This document shows, one piece after another, positions 8,551 through 15,163 of a DNA stretch of 23,325 nt. The DNA comes from Ruminococcus flavefaciens. Its GTDB lineage: Bacteria > Bacillota > Clostridia > Oscillospirales > Ruminococcaceae. The stretch spans positions 1-23,325 of the forward strand of contig DFJW01000010.1 in the NCBI GenBank assembly GCA_002373775.1. The letters are read 5' to 3'. Within the stretch, counting starts at the first letter, position 1. Every line of letters starts with the position of its first letter. Under the pieces are notes generated by a model that made no database searches, was not told the origin of the DNA, and saw nothing but the letters and a program-made list of their open reading frames with translations. The position numbers were made by a program, and so were the translations under genes.

Positions 8551-8589
8551 AAAATAAAAAGCGCTTTCCGAAAAATATCAGAAAACGCT
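8551..8589 (-). terminator. terminator-like hairpin in the leader of the pPIWI-RE island
   Basis: On the minus strand AGCGTTTTC (8589-8581) pairs over 9 bases, with one G-U, with GAAAGCGCT (8568-8560). TTTTTATTTT follows at once. It lies about 12 bases before the AAGGAGG of the nuclease gene and about 90 bases after the predicted transcription start. It could attenuate the operon or end a small leader RNA. A weak -35/-10 pair (TTGACT 8594-8599, TATTTT 8572-8577) overlaps it and could restart transcription. Confidence 0.6.
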
Positions 8590-8609
8590 GTAAAGTCAAC
8601 AGTAAAAAA

Positions 8610-8650
8610 TTTAAAACACACATATAATAAAATGCATACTGTGTTTCAAA
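8610..8650 (-). promoter_or_regulatory. upstream hairpin in the pPIWI-RE leader
   Basis: On the minus strand TTTGAAACACA (8650-8640) pairs over 11 bases, with one G-U, with TGTGTGTTTTAAA (8622-8610) around a loop of 17 bases. With the terminator-like hairpin downstream it gives a two-hairpin leader. I do not recognise a known riboswitch class. Confidence 0.45.
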
Positions 8651-8682
8651 CTCGTAATATGATATTTTTCGTGTACAAGCAT

Positions 8683-8711
8683 ACTATAGCATATCTTTGT
8701 CTGTTTGTCAA
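8683..8711 (-). promoter_or_regulatory. strong sigma-A promoter of the pPIWI-RE island
   Basis: On the minus strand: TTGACA (8706-8711), a 17-base spacer and TATAGT (8683-8688). The start would be near 8676, leaving about 147 bases of leader before the nuclease ATG. No promoter of similar quality was seen inside the three overlapping genes, so they are probably one transcript. Confidence 0.8.
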
Positions 8712-8795
8712 GGGGAAAATTAAAAATTTTGAAAATAATGTTCGTTGATTATATATAAATAAGTCCCTAAATTATTTAAAGACTTTTTATATAAT

Positions 8796-8940
8796 TCAGT
8801 TTTCAAACCTCTTATAATACCTCTCCAGCTTCTCCTCACAGATCTCCATGATTTCCGTCTTTTCCTCCTCGGTCAGATTGCTCCACACAGTCGGCTCAAC
8901 TTCGATGATATGCGGCGCGAAACTGCTCTCGGATGTCAGA
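8796..8940 (-). pseudogene. C-terminal tail of an unrecognised gene
   Basis: The last 48 or so codons of a minus-strand reading frame end in a coding-like amphipathic stretch: SNLTEEEKTEIMEICEEKLE, then RYYKRFEN and TGA at 8796. Upstream of about 8940 the same frame merely runs antisense to the PH-domain gene. So I read this as the tail of a gene whose front has been lost at a rearrangement. I do not recognise the family. Confidence 0.4.
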
Positions 8941-9441
8941 GATGACTTGGAAATTCTTTCACTGATATGTATAGCTTTTGCGGTGCTGTACATAATTATA
9001 AAGGTCATCCAGATTTCGAGTATTGAGCTTGGAGTGACCAACAAGAAGATCATTGGTAAGACCGGCGTTGTTATCGCACAGTCTCTTGATACATACCTTG
9101 AGAAGATCGATAACTTCTCTATTTCCGAAACTCTTGGCGGCAAGATATTCGGCTATTCCACCATACAGATCAGTACGACTTCTGCCCGCCTGAGGTTTGC
9201 ATATGTCAAGGATGCTATGACCTTCAAGAACACAGTAATGGACGCTATCGACGCACGCGAGGACGAGCGTCTCAGAAAGCAGGCTGAGTATATCGGTAAC
9301 CTTTCCCAGAGCGTTTCCGGAACAAAACCGTTCGCTGCATCACCTGTCAATCAGCAGCCCAATGGTGTATTTTGCCGTGTATGCGGCGCTAAATATAGCC
9401 CGAATGCAGCATTCTGTCCTAACTGCGGTTCAACTATCTGA
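8941..9441 (+). pseudogene. bacterial PH-domain protein with C-terminal zinc ribbon, 5'-truncated
   Basis: Residues encoded from 8941 give a membrane helix (LSLICIAFAVLYIIIKVIQI). Next comes a bacterial PH (bPH_2, YdbT-like) domain with VTNKKIIGKTGVV, the DNFSISETLGGKIFGYSTI signature and AMTFKNTVMDAID. A linker and a zinc ribbon, CRVCGAKYSPNAAFCPNCGS, end the protein. Normal members have a longer N-terminus with a second membrane helix. Here that part is replaced by sequence antisense to the minus-strand fragment at 8796-8940, and there is no start codon with a ribosome site. The ATG at 8848 starts in that foreign stretch. Such proteins are membrane-anchored and poorly characterised. Confidence 0.7.
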
Positions 9442-9488
9442 CGCACAGCCAAGTTCGTATATGCGGATAACTGATGTTAATAACTATC

Positions 9489-9519
9489 CCCCTGAAGCAT
9501 TTCGGTTCAGGGGATTTTT
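9489..9519 (+). terminator. terminator after the PH-domain gene
   Basis: CCCCTGAA (9489-9496) pairs perfectly with TTCAGGGG (9506-9513) around a 9-base loop, followed by ATTTTTG. Confidence 0.85.
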
Positions 9520-9566
9520 GTCTGGAGACGGTTGGCGCACCGGTCGGCATCAATTTTATCTGCAAT

Positions 9567-9660
9567 CAGCGTAACGCTGCACTCCTGAGCGCTGAGAAGT
9601 CAAACAGCGCACAAATCTCCCCGCCTATTGCTATTCATAGGATCATGTGGTATAATCTCT
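9567..9660 (+). repeat. promoter-bearing dispersed repeat, copy A
   Basis: The element opens with the near-palindrome CAGCGTAACGCTG (CAGCGT-A-ACGCTG), continues CACTCCTGAGCGCTGAG and TCAAAC, and ends in a TTGCTA-17-TATAAT promoter. A related copy lies at 12427-12559 before the sigma operon, with the same order and nearly the same distance from palindrome to -10 (84 against 88 bases). Confidence 0.5.
9628..9656 (+). promoter_or_regulatory. sigma-A promoter of the GNAT gene
   Basis: TTGCTA (9628-9633), a 17-base spacer and TATAAT (9651-9656) preceded by TGG, an extended -10. The GNAT start codon is about 40 bases downstream. Confidence 0.75.
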
Positions 9661-9696
9661 TTAGCAAGTCAACGATCAAACTGAAATGAGGTATCC

Positions 9697-10206
9697 ATGT
9701 TACAAATAAGGCAAGCCAATTATGAAGACATCGAGAAGGAATGGCTGTTCCAGCGCAGCATACCTGCGGATGAGAACGGATTTCTCAACGACTATACTGA
9801 TATAAGCCGCAAAGACTTTGATGCTGTACTTGATACAATGACAGCGCAGTCAAAGGGCGAAGAGCTTCCCGAGGGATATGTTCCGCAGACCATATACTAT
9901 CTGTGGGACGATGATACTATCGTCGGAACGTTCCACTTCCGCCATTATCTCTGCGAATCGCTCATTGAAGGCAGCGGACATATAGGCTATTATATAGCTC
10001 CCGAGCATCGCGGAAAAAACTATGGCACAATGGGACTTAAACTGCTCATTGACGAGGTAAGGGACCGTATCCCCGAGGACGAGATATACCTGCGTGTGAA
10101 CAGGGACAATCCTGCATCGCTGAAAGTTATGCTGAATAACGGCGGATATATCCACCATGAGGACGGGGAAAAATACTATATACGGATAAAAAAACAGCAA
10201 TTATAG
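9697..10206 (+). CDS. GNAT-family N-acetyltransferase
   Basis: This 169-residue protein is a single GNAT domain that would transfer an acetyl group from acetyl-CoA to an amine; the acceptor is unknown. The core strand and acetyl-CoA pyrophosphate loop are GHIGYYIAPEHRGKNYGTMG (94-113), with R105-G-K-N-Y-G110 as the R-x-x-G-x-G/A-type motif. LRVNRDNPASLKVMLNNGGY is the usual C-terminal strand-helix. The ATG follows TGAGG at 6 bases. It is monocistronic, with its own extended -10 promoter and a strong terminator. Related enzymes in Gram-positive bacteria modify small molecules or protein termini; the sequence does not narrow this down. Confidence 0.88.
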   Translation: MLQIRQANYEDIEKEWLFQRSIPADENGFLNDYTDISRKDFDAVLDTMTAQSKGEELPEGYVPQTIYYLWDDDTIVGTFHFRHYLCESLIEGSGHIGYYIAPEHRGKNYGTMGLKLLIDEVRDRIPEDEIYLRVNRDNPASLKVMLNNGGYIHHEDGEKYYIRIKKQQL

Positions 10207-10222
10207 ATCAATGCTATTGGAA

Positions 10223-10253
10223 AAAACAGGCAGCCGCCGGGGCTGCCTGTTTT
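10223..10253. terminator. bidirectional terminator between the GNAT and secreted-protein genes
   Basis: AAAACAGGCAGCC (10223-10235) pairs over 13 bases with GGCTGCCTGTTTT (10241-10253), loop GCCGG. The A- and T-rich ends let it work for both convergent genes. Confidence 0.9.
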
Positions 10254-10317
10254 ATGTACTTTATTACTCACCAAGTGCGGGAGTCTGATTGCTTGTGGTT
10301 ATAACGTCCTACTTGAA

Positions 10318-12087
10318 TTACAGGATTTCCTTGTATGCCTTTGCAGCGTCTGCGTAAACGCAGAGTGCCTTTGAAAGATCCCAAAGCTGCTGATCTGTCG
10401 TCTTTGTCAGTGCAAGAACGCTGTAGGACAATGCACTGAATTCCAATTCGTCATTACCGATAACAAGTACAAACTCCTCGCTGAGCTTGTCTGCTGAAAT
10501 ATTGGGTATCTCGAAATATGACTTGCCGCCATTGGTTATCTTAGTTAAAAGAGCGTCGCCGTAATTCAGATTAGCCTGCTGGACATCACCTTCATAGTAT
10601 ATACGGATAGAAGTGTCGGAAATGAGCAGAAGAGACATTTTGGTTCCGCATAATGTGGGGGCATATCCCTTTATGCTGTTGTATTTGACACCGCTGATAC
10701 CCTCAACAGTATTGCTTGTTCCGTTGAAATAGTTTTCAGAAGCCTTGCAGTAATTGTCAAGAGCTGCAACAAGGGCATCCTGCTCCGGGATCTCGCTTGC
10801 TTCATAGCCGGCGATATAGTCGTTTACGGAGAATTCGATAGTCTTATCCTCGTCGGGCTCGCCGCTGGAATTATAAACGTCAAGCAGATTGCCGTCTGCA
10901 TGGAACAATCTGAGGGAGACCTTTTCAGCTGCCTGATTTGAATAAACAGGGTAGCTGAACTTGTACTCGCCGTTTTCCTGCTTTGCGCTTTCAAGGTCTG
11001 TTATCTCGATATCGCCGTTAGGACCGCTGAGAACAGCCTTTGCGGTATCGCTGTTTAATGCAGTGTAGAAATTTACGCCGATAGTACCGTCAAGGGTTAT
11101 GCTTGCACCTGTTACTTTACCGCCATAACCATTATTGATCCACTCAGCCTTGACAACAGTCGATCTGTCGGTAACGTTTATCACATCACCAGGATCATAC
11201 TGAACACCATTAACATTCCATTTGTAGAATACCATTCCGTCCGGTGGTGTGATCTGACACTCAGGAAGTGTATAGGATGTCTGCGAATCATTTATTTCTA
11301 TATGGTAAGAACCAACAGGGGAATAAATGTAGTAAGTTTGTGGCTCATCAGTCAGCTCATTAATCCTTGTTTCCTTAATACTATCAGCAGTAAATACTAC
11401 TGATTTTCCACCATAATATGGCTCAACATCATATTCGTAACCACAATTACGAACCCCTAACACTCCCGTTTCATCATCACGCACATCATTAGCGTTTAAA
11501 ACAATAAAACCTTCCGGAACAACATCTTCCTCCGGATTCCATGCAAACAGAAGCACGTTGCTCATTGCGTAAGGATTATTATAGTAATATGCTAAGTAAT
11601 CCGTTTCTAAATTCAAGGATAAGTTATCCTCGCTTTTTATCAAATAAGGACCATTTATATCGGTAATCTCTATACCCTGACCATAGTCTCCATTCACATA
11701 TATAGCAGTTCCTGAAGAAATCACTTTTTCAAGCGTTGCTAAAGACTGGTCACTTATTCTACGACAATTACAATCGATGCTCCTAAAATAATTGGAAGCA
11801 TTAACTGCCGCACTTGACTCCAATACTCCGTTCAATGAATAACCTTCCAATTCACTCAGAGTTATTTCATTGCCATTATAAACAATTACTTTATCTAATT
11901 CTCCGTTGTTAAAACAGATCACATCTCCTATATCCATATAAGCAAGATACGGCGAATCAGACTTTCCAAATATGTTACGATTGTCAAATTCAAATGCGTT
12001 TGCTGTAAATGTCGCCGGCAAAGCACCGCCTACAAGCGCAAAAGCCAAAACAGCAGCCGCTGTCTTCTTCAAAAACCTTCCATTCAT
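10318..12087 (-). CDS. secreted protein with InlB-like repeat and ruminococcal C-terminal domain
   Basis: This is a 589-residue exported protein of unknown function. A signal peptide is clear: MNGRFLKKTAAAVLAFALVG, then a cleavage region ending TANA. The middle (about 255-316) has a Listeria-Bacteroides (InlB B-type) repeat, including YTLPECQITPPDGMVFYKWN and STVVKAEW. The last 270 residues form a domain seen in many secreted proteins of Ruminococcus and relatives; its opening is ASITLDGTIGVNFYTAL. The ATG at 12087 was chosen because AAGGAG lies 9 bases upstream; a longer frame back to 12132 has no ribosome site and would spoil the signal peptide. No enzyme motif or dockerin was seen. The N-terminal half is visibly AT-richer than the C-terminal half, suggesting a mosaic origin. 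A cell-surface or extracellular binding role is a guess. Confidence 0.7.
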   Translation of the reverse strand: MNGRFLKKTAAAVLAFALVGGALPATFTANAFEFDNRNIFGKSDSPYLAYMDIGDVICFNNGELDKVIVYNGNEITLSELEGYSLNGVLESSAAVNASNYFRSIDCNCRRISDQSLATLEKVISSGTAIYVNGDYGQGIEITDINGPYLIKSEDNLSLNLETDYLAYYYNNPYAMSNVLLFAWNPEEDVVPEGFIVLNANDVRDDETGVLGVRNCGYEYDVEPYYGGKSVVFTADSIKETRINELTDEPQTYYIYSPVGSYHIEINDSQTSYTLPECQITPPDGMVFYKWNVNGVQYDPGDVINVTDRSTVVKAEWINNGYGGKVTGASITLDGTIGVNFYTALNSDTAKAVLSGPNGDIEITDLESAKQENGEYKFSYPVYSNQAAEKVSLRLFHADGNLLDVYNSSGEPDEDKTIEFSVNDYIAGYEASEIPEQDALVAALDNYCKASENYFNGTSNTVEGISGVKYNSIKGYAPTLCGTKMSLLLISDTSIRIYYEGDVQQANLNYGDALLTKITNGGKSYFEIPNISADKLSEEFVLVIGNDELEFSALSYSVLALTKTTDQQLWDLSKALCVYADAAKAYKEIL

Positions 12088-12163
12088 AAACCTCATCTCC
12101 TTTTTAAATATAATACAAAAAACGCACCTCACAGGACGTAGTTATCCTGCAAAATAGGTTTTA

Positions 12164-12241
12164 TTACCATACGAAATTGTTGGCAGGGCGCAGTAATTCT
12201 ATTACAGCATATATATTAACTAAACATTCTGCCGTTTTCAT
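12164..12241 (-). CDS. possible 25-residue leader peptide
   Basis: Within the long leader of the secreted-protein gene, an ATG at 12241 preceded 7 bases upstream by AGGAG (12249-12253) opens a 25-codon frame, MKTAECLVNIYAVIELLRPA then NNFVW and TAA. It begins about 24 bases after the predicted transcription start. It is hydrophobic but has no run of one amino acid that would suggest classic attenuation. It could be a regulatory upstream ORF or chance. Confidence 0.35.
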   Translation of the reverse strand: MKTAECLVNIYAVIELLRPANNFVW

Positions 12242-12271
12242 ACTAACACTCCTGTTACCTGATTTGGTTTT

Positions 12272-12300
12272 ATCTTACCATATGTAACGATTTTTGTCAA
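12272..12300 (-). promoter_or_regulatory. sigma-A promoter of the secreted-protein gene
   Basis: On the minus strand: TTGACA (12295-12300), a 17-base spacer and TAAGAT (12272-12277). The start near 12265 gives a leader of about 178 bases before the chosen ATG, long enough to hold the small ORF at 12164-12241 and a CAGGA/TCCTG hairpin near 12133-12150. Confidence 0.75.
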
Positions 12301-12426
12301 TCCCAAACAGTGCTATTTGCTCTTTTGCACAAAAAGCAGAAAAATGCTTTGTAATATCCGCCTGTTCAGGCTCCCACTTTTCCCGAAAAAGCCGGATACG
12401 CTGACCGCGGGAAGTGTTATGCCGCA

Positions 12427-12559
12427 TCTCTTGCTATTTCCGTAAGCATATGCTATAAGCAGCGTGACGCTGCACCCTTGATCGCGGCTGAGTTTTTCAA
12501 ACGGCAATTCTTTTCGCGCGTCTCTTGCTCTTTTCGTTAGTTTATGCTATAATCAGAAT
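12427..12559 (+). repeat. promoter-bearing dispersed repeat, copy B (tandem)
   Basis: Two promoter-like modules lie 94 bases apart: TTGCTA (12431-12436)-17-TATAAG (12454-12459) and TTGCTC (12525-12530)-17-TATAAT (12548-12553). Each begins TCTCTTGCT and has ATGCTATAA at the -10. Between them is the near-palindrome CAGCGTGACGCTG (12460-12472) followed by CACCCTTGATCG and TCAAAC, matching copy A at 9567. The rest of the 12301-12430 stretch holds only an AAAGCA/TGCTTT hairpin and no gene I can support. Confidence 0.5.
12525..12553 (+). promoter_or_regulatory. sigma-A-type promoter upstream of the ECF sigma operon
   Basis: TTGCTC (12525-12530), 17 bases, TATAAT (12548-12553). It is about 135 bases before the sigma start codon and would give basal expression alongside the ECF-type promoter downstream. 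Confidence 0.6.
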
Positions 12560-12627
12560 GATTTTCTTATCCGGTATCCTGTCAGTTTGCGGCATAAAAC
12601 ATACAAAAAAACTTTTTTGAAATATTT

Positions 12628-12653
12628 TGTAACGTTTCTGTACTTCATACGTC
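12628..12653 (+). promoter_or_regulatory. ECF-type autoregulatory promoter of the sigma operon
   Basis: TGTAAC (12628-12633), 16 bases, CGTC (12650-12653). Bacillus-type ECF sigma factors (SigX, SigM, SigW group) use the same -35 AAC core and CGTC or CGTA -10. The predicted start would be about 15 bases before the AGGAGG at 12675-12680. Its place directly before an ECF sigma gene is the classic arrangement for autoregulation. Confidence 0.65.
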
Positions 12654-12688
12654 TAACTGTCAGAAAGCCAAGAAAGGAGGTGCGATGA

Positions 12689-13183
12689 TTGGACAAAAAG
12701 ACTGCTGAAAAGCTGTATGATACCTGTTACATGCAGGTGTATTCCTATGTGATGACTCTTGCTAAGGATCAGCACAAAGCAGAGGAAATAACTCAGGAGA
12801 CATTTTTCAAGGCTATGACCACCAAACAGACCTTTCGCGGCGAGTCCGAATGTTATTCATGGCTTTGCGCTATTGCAAAGAATCTATTCATAGACTCCAC
12901 AAGAAAGTCGTCACGATATCAGGACGAGCCTGACGAGACTCTCGCAGACATCGGCACCGATATCGAGCAGAGTATATCGGATTCCGATTCTTCATTCAGG
13001 ATACATATGCTGCTGCATGAAATGGAAGATCCGTACAAGGAAGTCTTTGAACTCCGCGTATTCGGAGAACTCTCCTTCTCACAGATAGCTGCGATATTCC
13101 GCAAGACTGAGTCATGGGCGAGAGTTACCTATCACCGTGCTAAATTAAAACTCCAGGAAAGGATGAACAGTAATGAAATATAA
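12689..13183 (+). CDS. ECF-type RNA polymerase sigma factor
   Basis: This 164-residue sigma-70-family factor has only regions 2 and 4. Region 2 includes the core-binding stretch AEEITQETFFKAMT and the -10 recognition part RGESECYSWLCAIAKNLFID. Region 4 is the -35 helix-turn-helix FGELSFSQIAAIFRKTESWA followed by RVTYHRAKLKLQERM. The start is TTG at 12689, 8 bases after AAAGGAGG; the ATG at 12685 is out of frame and stops after seven codons. Its stop overlaps the anti-sigma start by 11 bases. With the anti-sigma and lipoprotein it forms an operon, and an ECF-type promoter upstream suggests it drives its own transcription. The inducing signal is probably envelope stress, by analogy with SigW/SigM-type systems. 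Confidence 0.93.
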   Translation: MDKKTAEKLYDTCYMQVYSYVMTLAKDQHKAEEITQETFFKAMTTKQTFRGESECYSWLCAIAKNLFIDSTRKSSRYQDEPDETLADIGTDIEQSISDSDSSFRIHMLLHEMEDPYKEVFELRVFGELSFSQIAAIFRKTESWARVTYHRAKLKLQERMNSNEI

Positions 13184-14168
13184 TTGTGAGATGATAGCCG
13201 ACCTGCTTCCGCTGTATATAGATAATGTGTGCAGTCCGTCGAGCCGTGAAGCTATAGAAGAACATTTAAAAGACTGCGCCGCATGCCGCAGACTATGCGA
13301 GGATATGAAAGGCAGCGAGGCAGTTATCGACCAGAACATCACAAAGGAACGCGATGAAGTACTGGTAAAGCAGGCAAGATTCTTCAAGAGACGCAGTGCT
13401 ATAGCCGGGAGCATAATCGGTGCAGTTTTCGCTCTGCCCATACTCATCTGCCTCATCGTCAATCTCGCCACAGGTGCAGGGCTTACATGGTTCTTTATCG
13501 TGCTCGCGGCAATGTTCATTCCCGCCTCACTCATAGTCGTACCGCTCATGGCTTACGAAGACAAGTTCTTCTGGACTATCATATCTTTCACCGCAAGCCT
13601 CCTGCTCCTGCTGGGTGTATGCTGTATCTACACAGGCGGAAGCTGGTTCCTGACAGCAGCTTCGTCGGTCCTCTTCGGACTATCGGTGCCGTTTATGCCG
13701 TTCGTGGTGACGGCAAAGCCTGTGGCCAAACGCATCGGCAATAACAAGGGACTGCTGCTGGTCGCTGAATATACGCTGACTTACCTCTTCATGATGGTGT
13801 GCATCGGTCTCGCATATGGCGGAGACAATTTCTTCAGGATAGCAGCTGCATACTCCATTTCACCGATGATATTCATGTGGGGATTGTTCCTGCTCATACG
13901 TTTACCCAAATGGAACGGCTTGCTGAAAACAGCTTCCTGCATCCTCTTTGCTTCTGTAGTATTCTTCTTCTCGGATACCCTGACGCTTCTCATTTACAAT
14001 AACAGCACATACTTCCCCTCACCGGCTTTCTCTTTAGCAACACCTGAAAAGGCTAACGGTACACTGTGCTGGTCAGTCCTCATAGCAGGCGCAGCATTAT
14101 CACTTATATTCGCTATCGCAGGTTCATTCAGATCAAATTCAAAAAATGAAAAGGAGTCTTCAAAATGA
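13173..14168 (+). CDS. zinc-finger membrane anti-sigma factor
   Basis: This 331-residue protein has a cytoplasmic zinc-binding anti-sigma (ZAS, zf-HC2-like) head and a multi-pass membrane body. The head reads CEMIADLLPLYIDNVCSPSS with H31-x3-C35-x2-C38 in EEHLKDCAACRR. From about residue 72 come roughly eight hydrophobic segments, starting AIAGSIIGAVFALPILICLI. Family members bind and hold the co-transcribed ECF sigma until a signal releases it. The ATG at 13173 lies inside the end of the sigma gene and is preceded by GGAAAGGA. The last four bases overlap the lipoprotein start (ATGA). The polytopic body is larger than the usual single helix and may itself be the sensor; that is inference. Confidence 0.85.
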   Translation: MKYNCEMIADLLPLYIDNVCSPSSREAIEEHLKDCAACRRLCEDMKGSEAVIDQNITKERDEVLVKQARFFKRRSAIAGSIIGAVFALPILICLIVNLATGAGLTWFFIVLAAMFIPASLIVVPLMAYEDKFFWTIISFTASLLLLLGVCCIYTGGSWFLTAASSVLFGLSVPFMPFVVTAKPVAKRIGNNKGLLLVAEYTLTYLFMMVCIGLAYGGDNFFRIAAAYSISPMIFMWGLFLLIRLPKWNGLLKTASCILFASVVFFFSDTLTLLIYNNSTYFPSPAFSLATPEKANGTLCWSVLIAGAALSLIFAIAGSFRSNSKNEKESSK

Positions 14169-15034
14169 AAAAAACAGTTTTATCATTCATACTTATTCTC
14201 TCAGCAGTTCTCACTTTCAGTCTCACAAGCTGCGTAATGGTCAGCGACTCCTACAGCGATGCTGACAAATACTCCGCAGGTGCATGTGAACTGGAAGGCA
14301 GCAAAGTTAAGTCCCTCAGCATTAACTGGAGTACCGGAAAAGTCAGCGTTTCCAGGCACGATCTGGATACAGTGACAGTCACCGAGACCTGCAAGAATGA
14401 CCTTGAAGAAGATCAGCAGGTGCATACATGGCTTGACGGCGATACCCTCCGCATTCAGTACTGCAAATCCGGTCAGTCATTCTTCTTCAAAATGGCAGAT
14501 AAGAACCTTGAAGTAAAGATACCCATGGATATGGAGCTTGAAAAGCTCAGCATCAACGGTTCGTCCAGCGATCCTCTCATTGAGGATATCACTGCTGACT
14601 GCATCAGCGTGAACGTATCTTCCGGCGATATAAAGACTACAGGCTGCTCTGCTGACACTTACGATATCTCATCTTCCTCCGGCACTATTTCGATAGATCA
14701 TAAGGGCTCTGCATCTTCCATAAATGCTTCATCTTCATCCGGTGAGATAGAGATAAATGCTGAACACGCAGACTTTGTCAAAGCTTCTACTTCAAGCGGC
14801 GATATCACCCTTGACCTCAGCGATATGCCGGCTGAAACAGTTGCCGCATCTTCATCCGGAGATATCAGACTGAACGTCCCCGAAAATGCTGAGTTCACTG
14901 CAAGAGTTTCCACTTCATCCGGCGACTTCGATTCAAGTCTTGCTCTTGCAAAGGACGGCGGCAGATATATAAGCGGCAGCGGCTCAAATTCCGTTGATAT
15001 CAGTACATCTTCAGGCGATATCCGCATCTCCTGA
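14165..15034 (+). CDS. lipoprotein with DUF4097-type beta-repeat domain
   Basis: This 289-residue protein is predicted to be exported and lipid-anchored. The N-terminus MKKTVLSFILILSAVLTFSL is followed by T-S-C, giving a lipobox with C23 as the modified residue. The body is a DUF4097 right-handed beta-repeat. Its tell-tale S-S-G-D/E/T-I turns recur about seven times between residues 155 and 289 (for example SSSSGEIEINAE, STSSGDITLDLS, SSSGDIRLNVPE). Proteins of this family are often encoded with ECF or regulatory genes and are thought to act at the cell envelope, but the biochemical role is unknown. As the third gene of the sigma operon it may modulate signal sensing or be an effector. The ATGA overlap with the anti-sigma gene points to coupled translation. 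Confidence 0.85.
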   Translation: MKKTVLSFILILSAVLTFSLTSCVMVSDSYSDADKYSAGACELEGSKVKSLSINWSTGKVSVSRHDLDTVTVTETCKNDLEEDQQVHTWLDGDTLRIQYCKSGQSFFFKMADKNLEVKIPMDMELEKLSINGSSSDPLIEDITADCISVNVSSGDIKTTGCSADTYDISSSSGTISIDHKGSASSINASSSSGEIEINAEHADFVKASTSSGDITLDLSDMPAETVAASSSGDIRLNVPENAEFTARVSTSSGDFDSSLALAKDGGRYISGSGSNSVDISTSSGDIRIS

Positions 15035-15079
15035 TCCGTCTTAATTCCCCGCTTTTCCAAAACTTACATAACAGAAATT

Positions 15080-15143
15080 CCCCCGTATACGGCGCTTTAC
15101 AATATCCGGAACTCAGGTTCCCGGGATGCACCGTATACGGGGG
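15080..15143. terminator. 13-base inverted repeat, Y-shaped bidirectional terminator
   Basis: CCCCCGTATACGG (15080-15092) and CCGTATACGGGGG (15131-15143) are perfect inverted copies. The 38-base interval holds a second hairpin, GGAAC (15108-15112) with GTTCC (15117-15121). ATCATTTTATT follows on the plus strand. It sits between the convergent lipoprotein and acyl-CoA synthetase genes. Confidence 0.65.
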
Positions 15144-15163
15144 ATCATTTTATTCAGTCAGGA

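Noticed and set aside
1838..8800. Target-site duplications or terminal inverted repeats flanking the pPIWI-RE island
   Set aside because: I compared the edges by eye and found no convincing matching ends and no integrase or transposase gene in the window.
8848..8940. ATG at 8848 as the start of the PH-domain gene
   Set aside because: The first 31 codons are antisense to a coding-like minus-strand tail, lack a ribosome site and do not resemble the N-terminus of the family.
12313..12507. 64-codon minus-strand frame upstream of the secreted-protein promoter
   Set aside because: It overlaps the promoter-bearing repeat, has no ribosome site and no recognisable feature.
14600..15030. Repeated TCTTCATCCGG-like units as a DNA repeat array or CRISPR
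   Set aside because: They are coding repeats for the S-S-G-D-I turns of the DUF4097 domain, of uneven spacing and without unique spacers.
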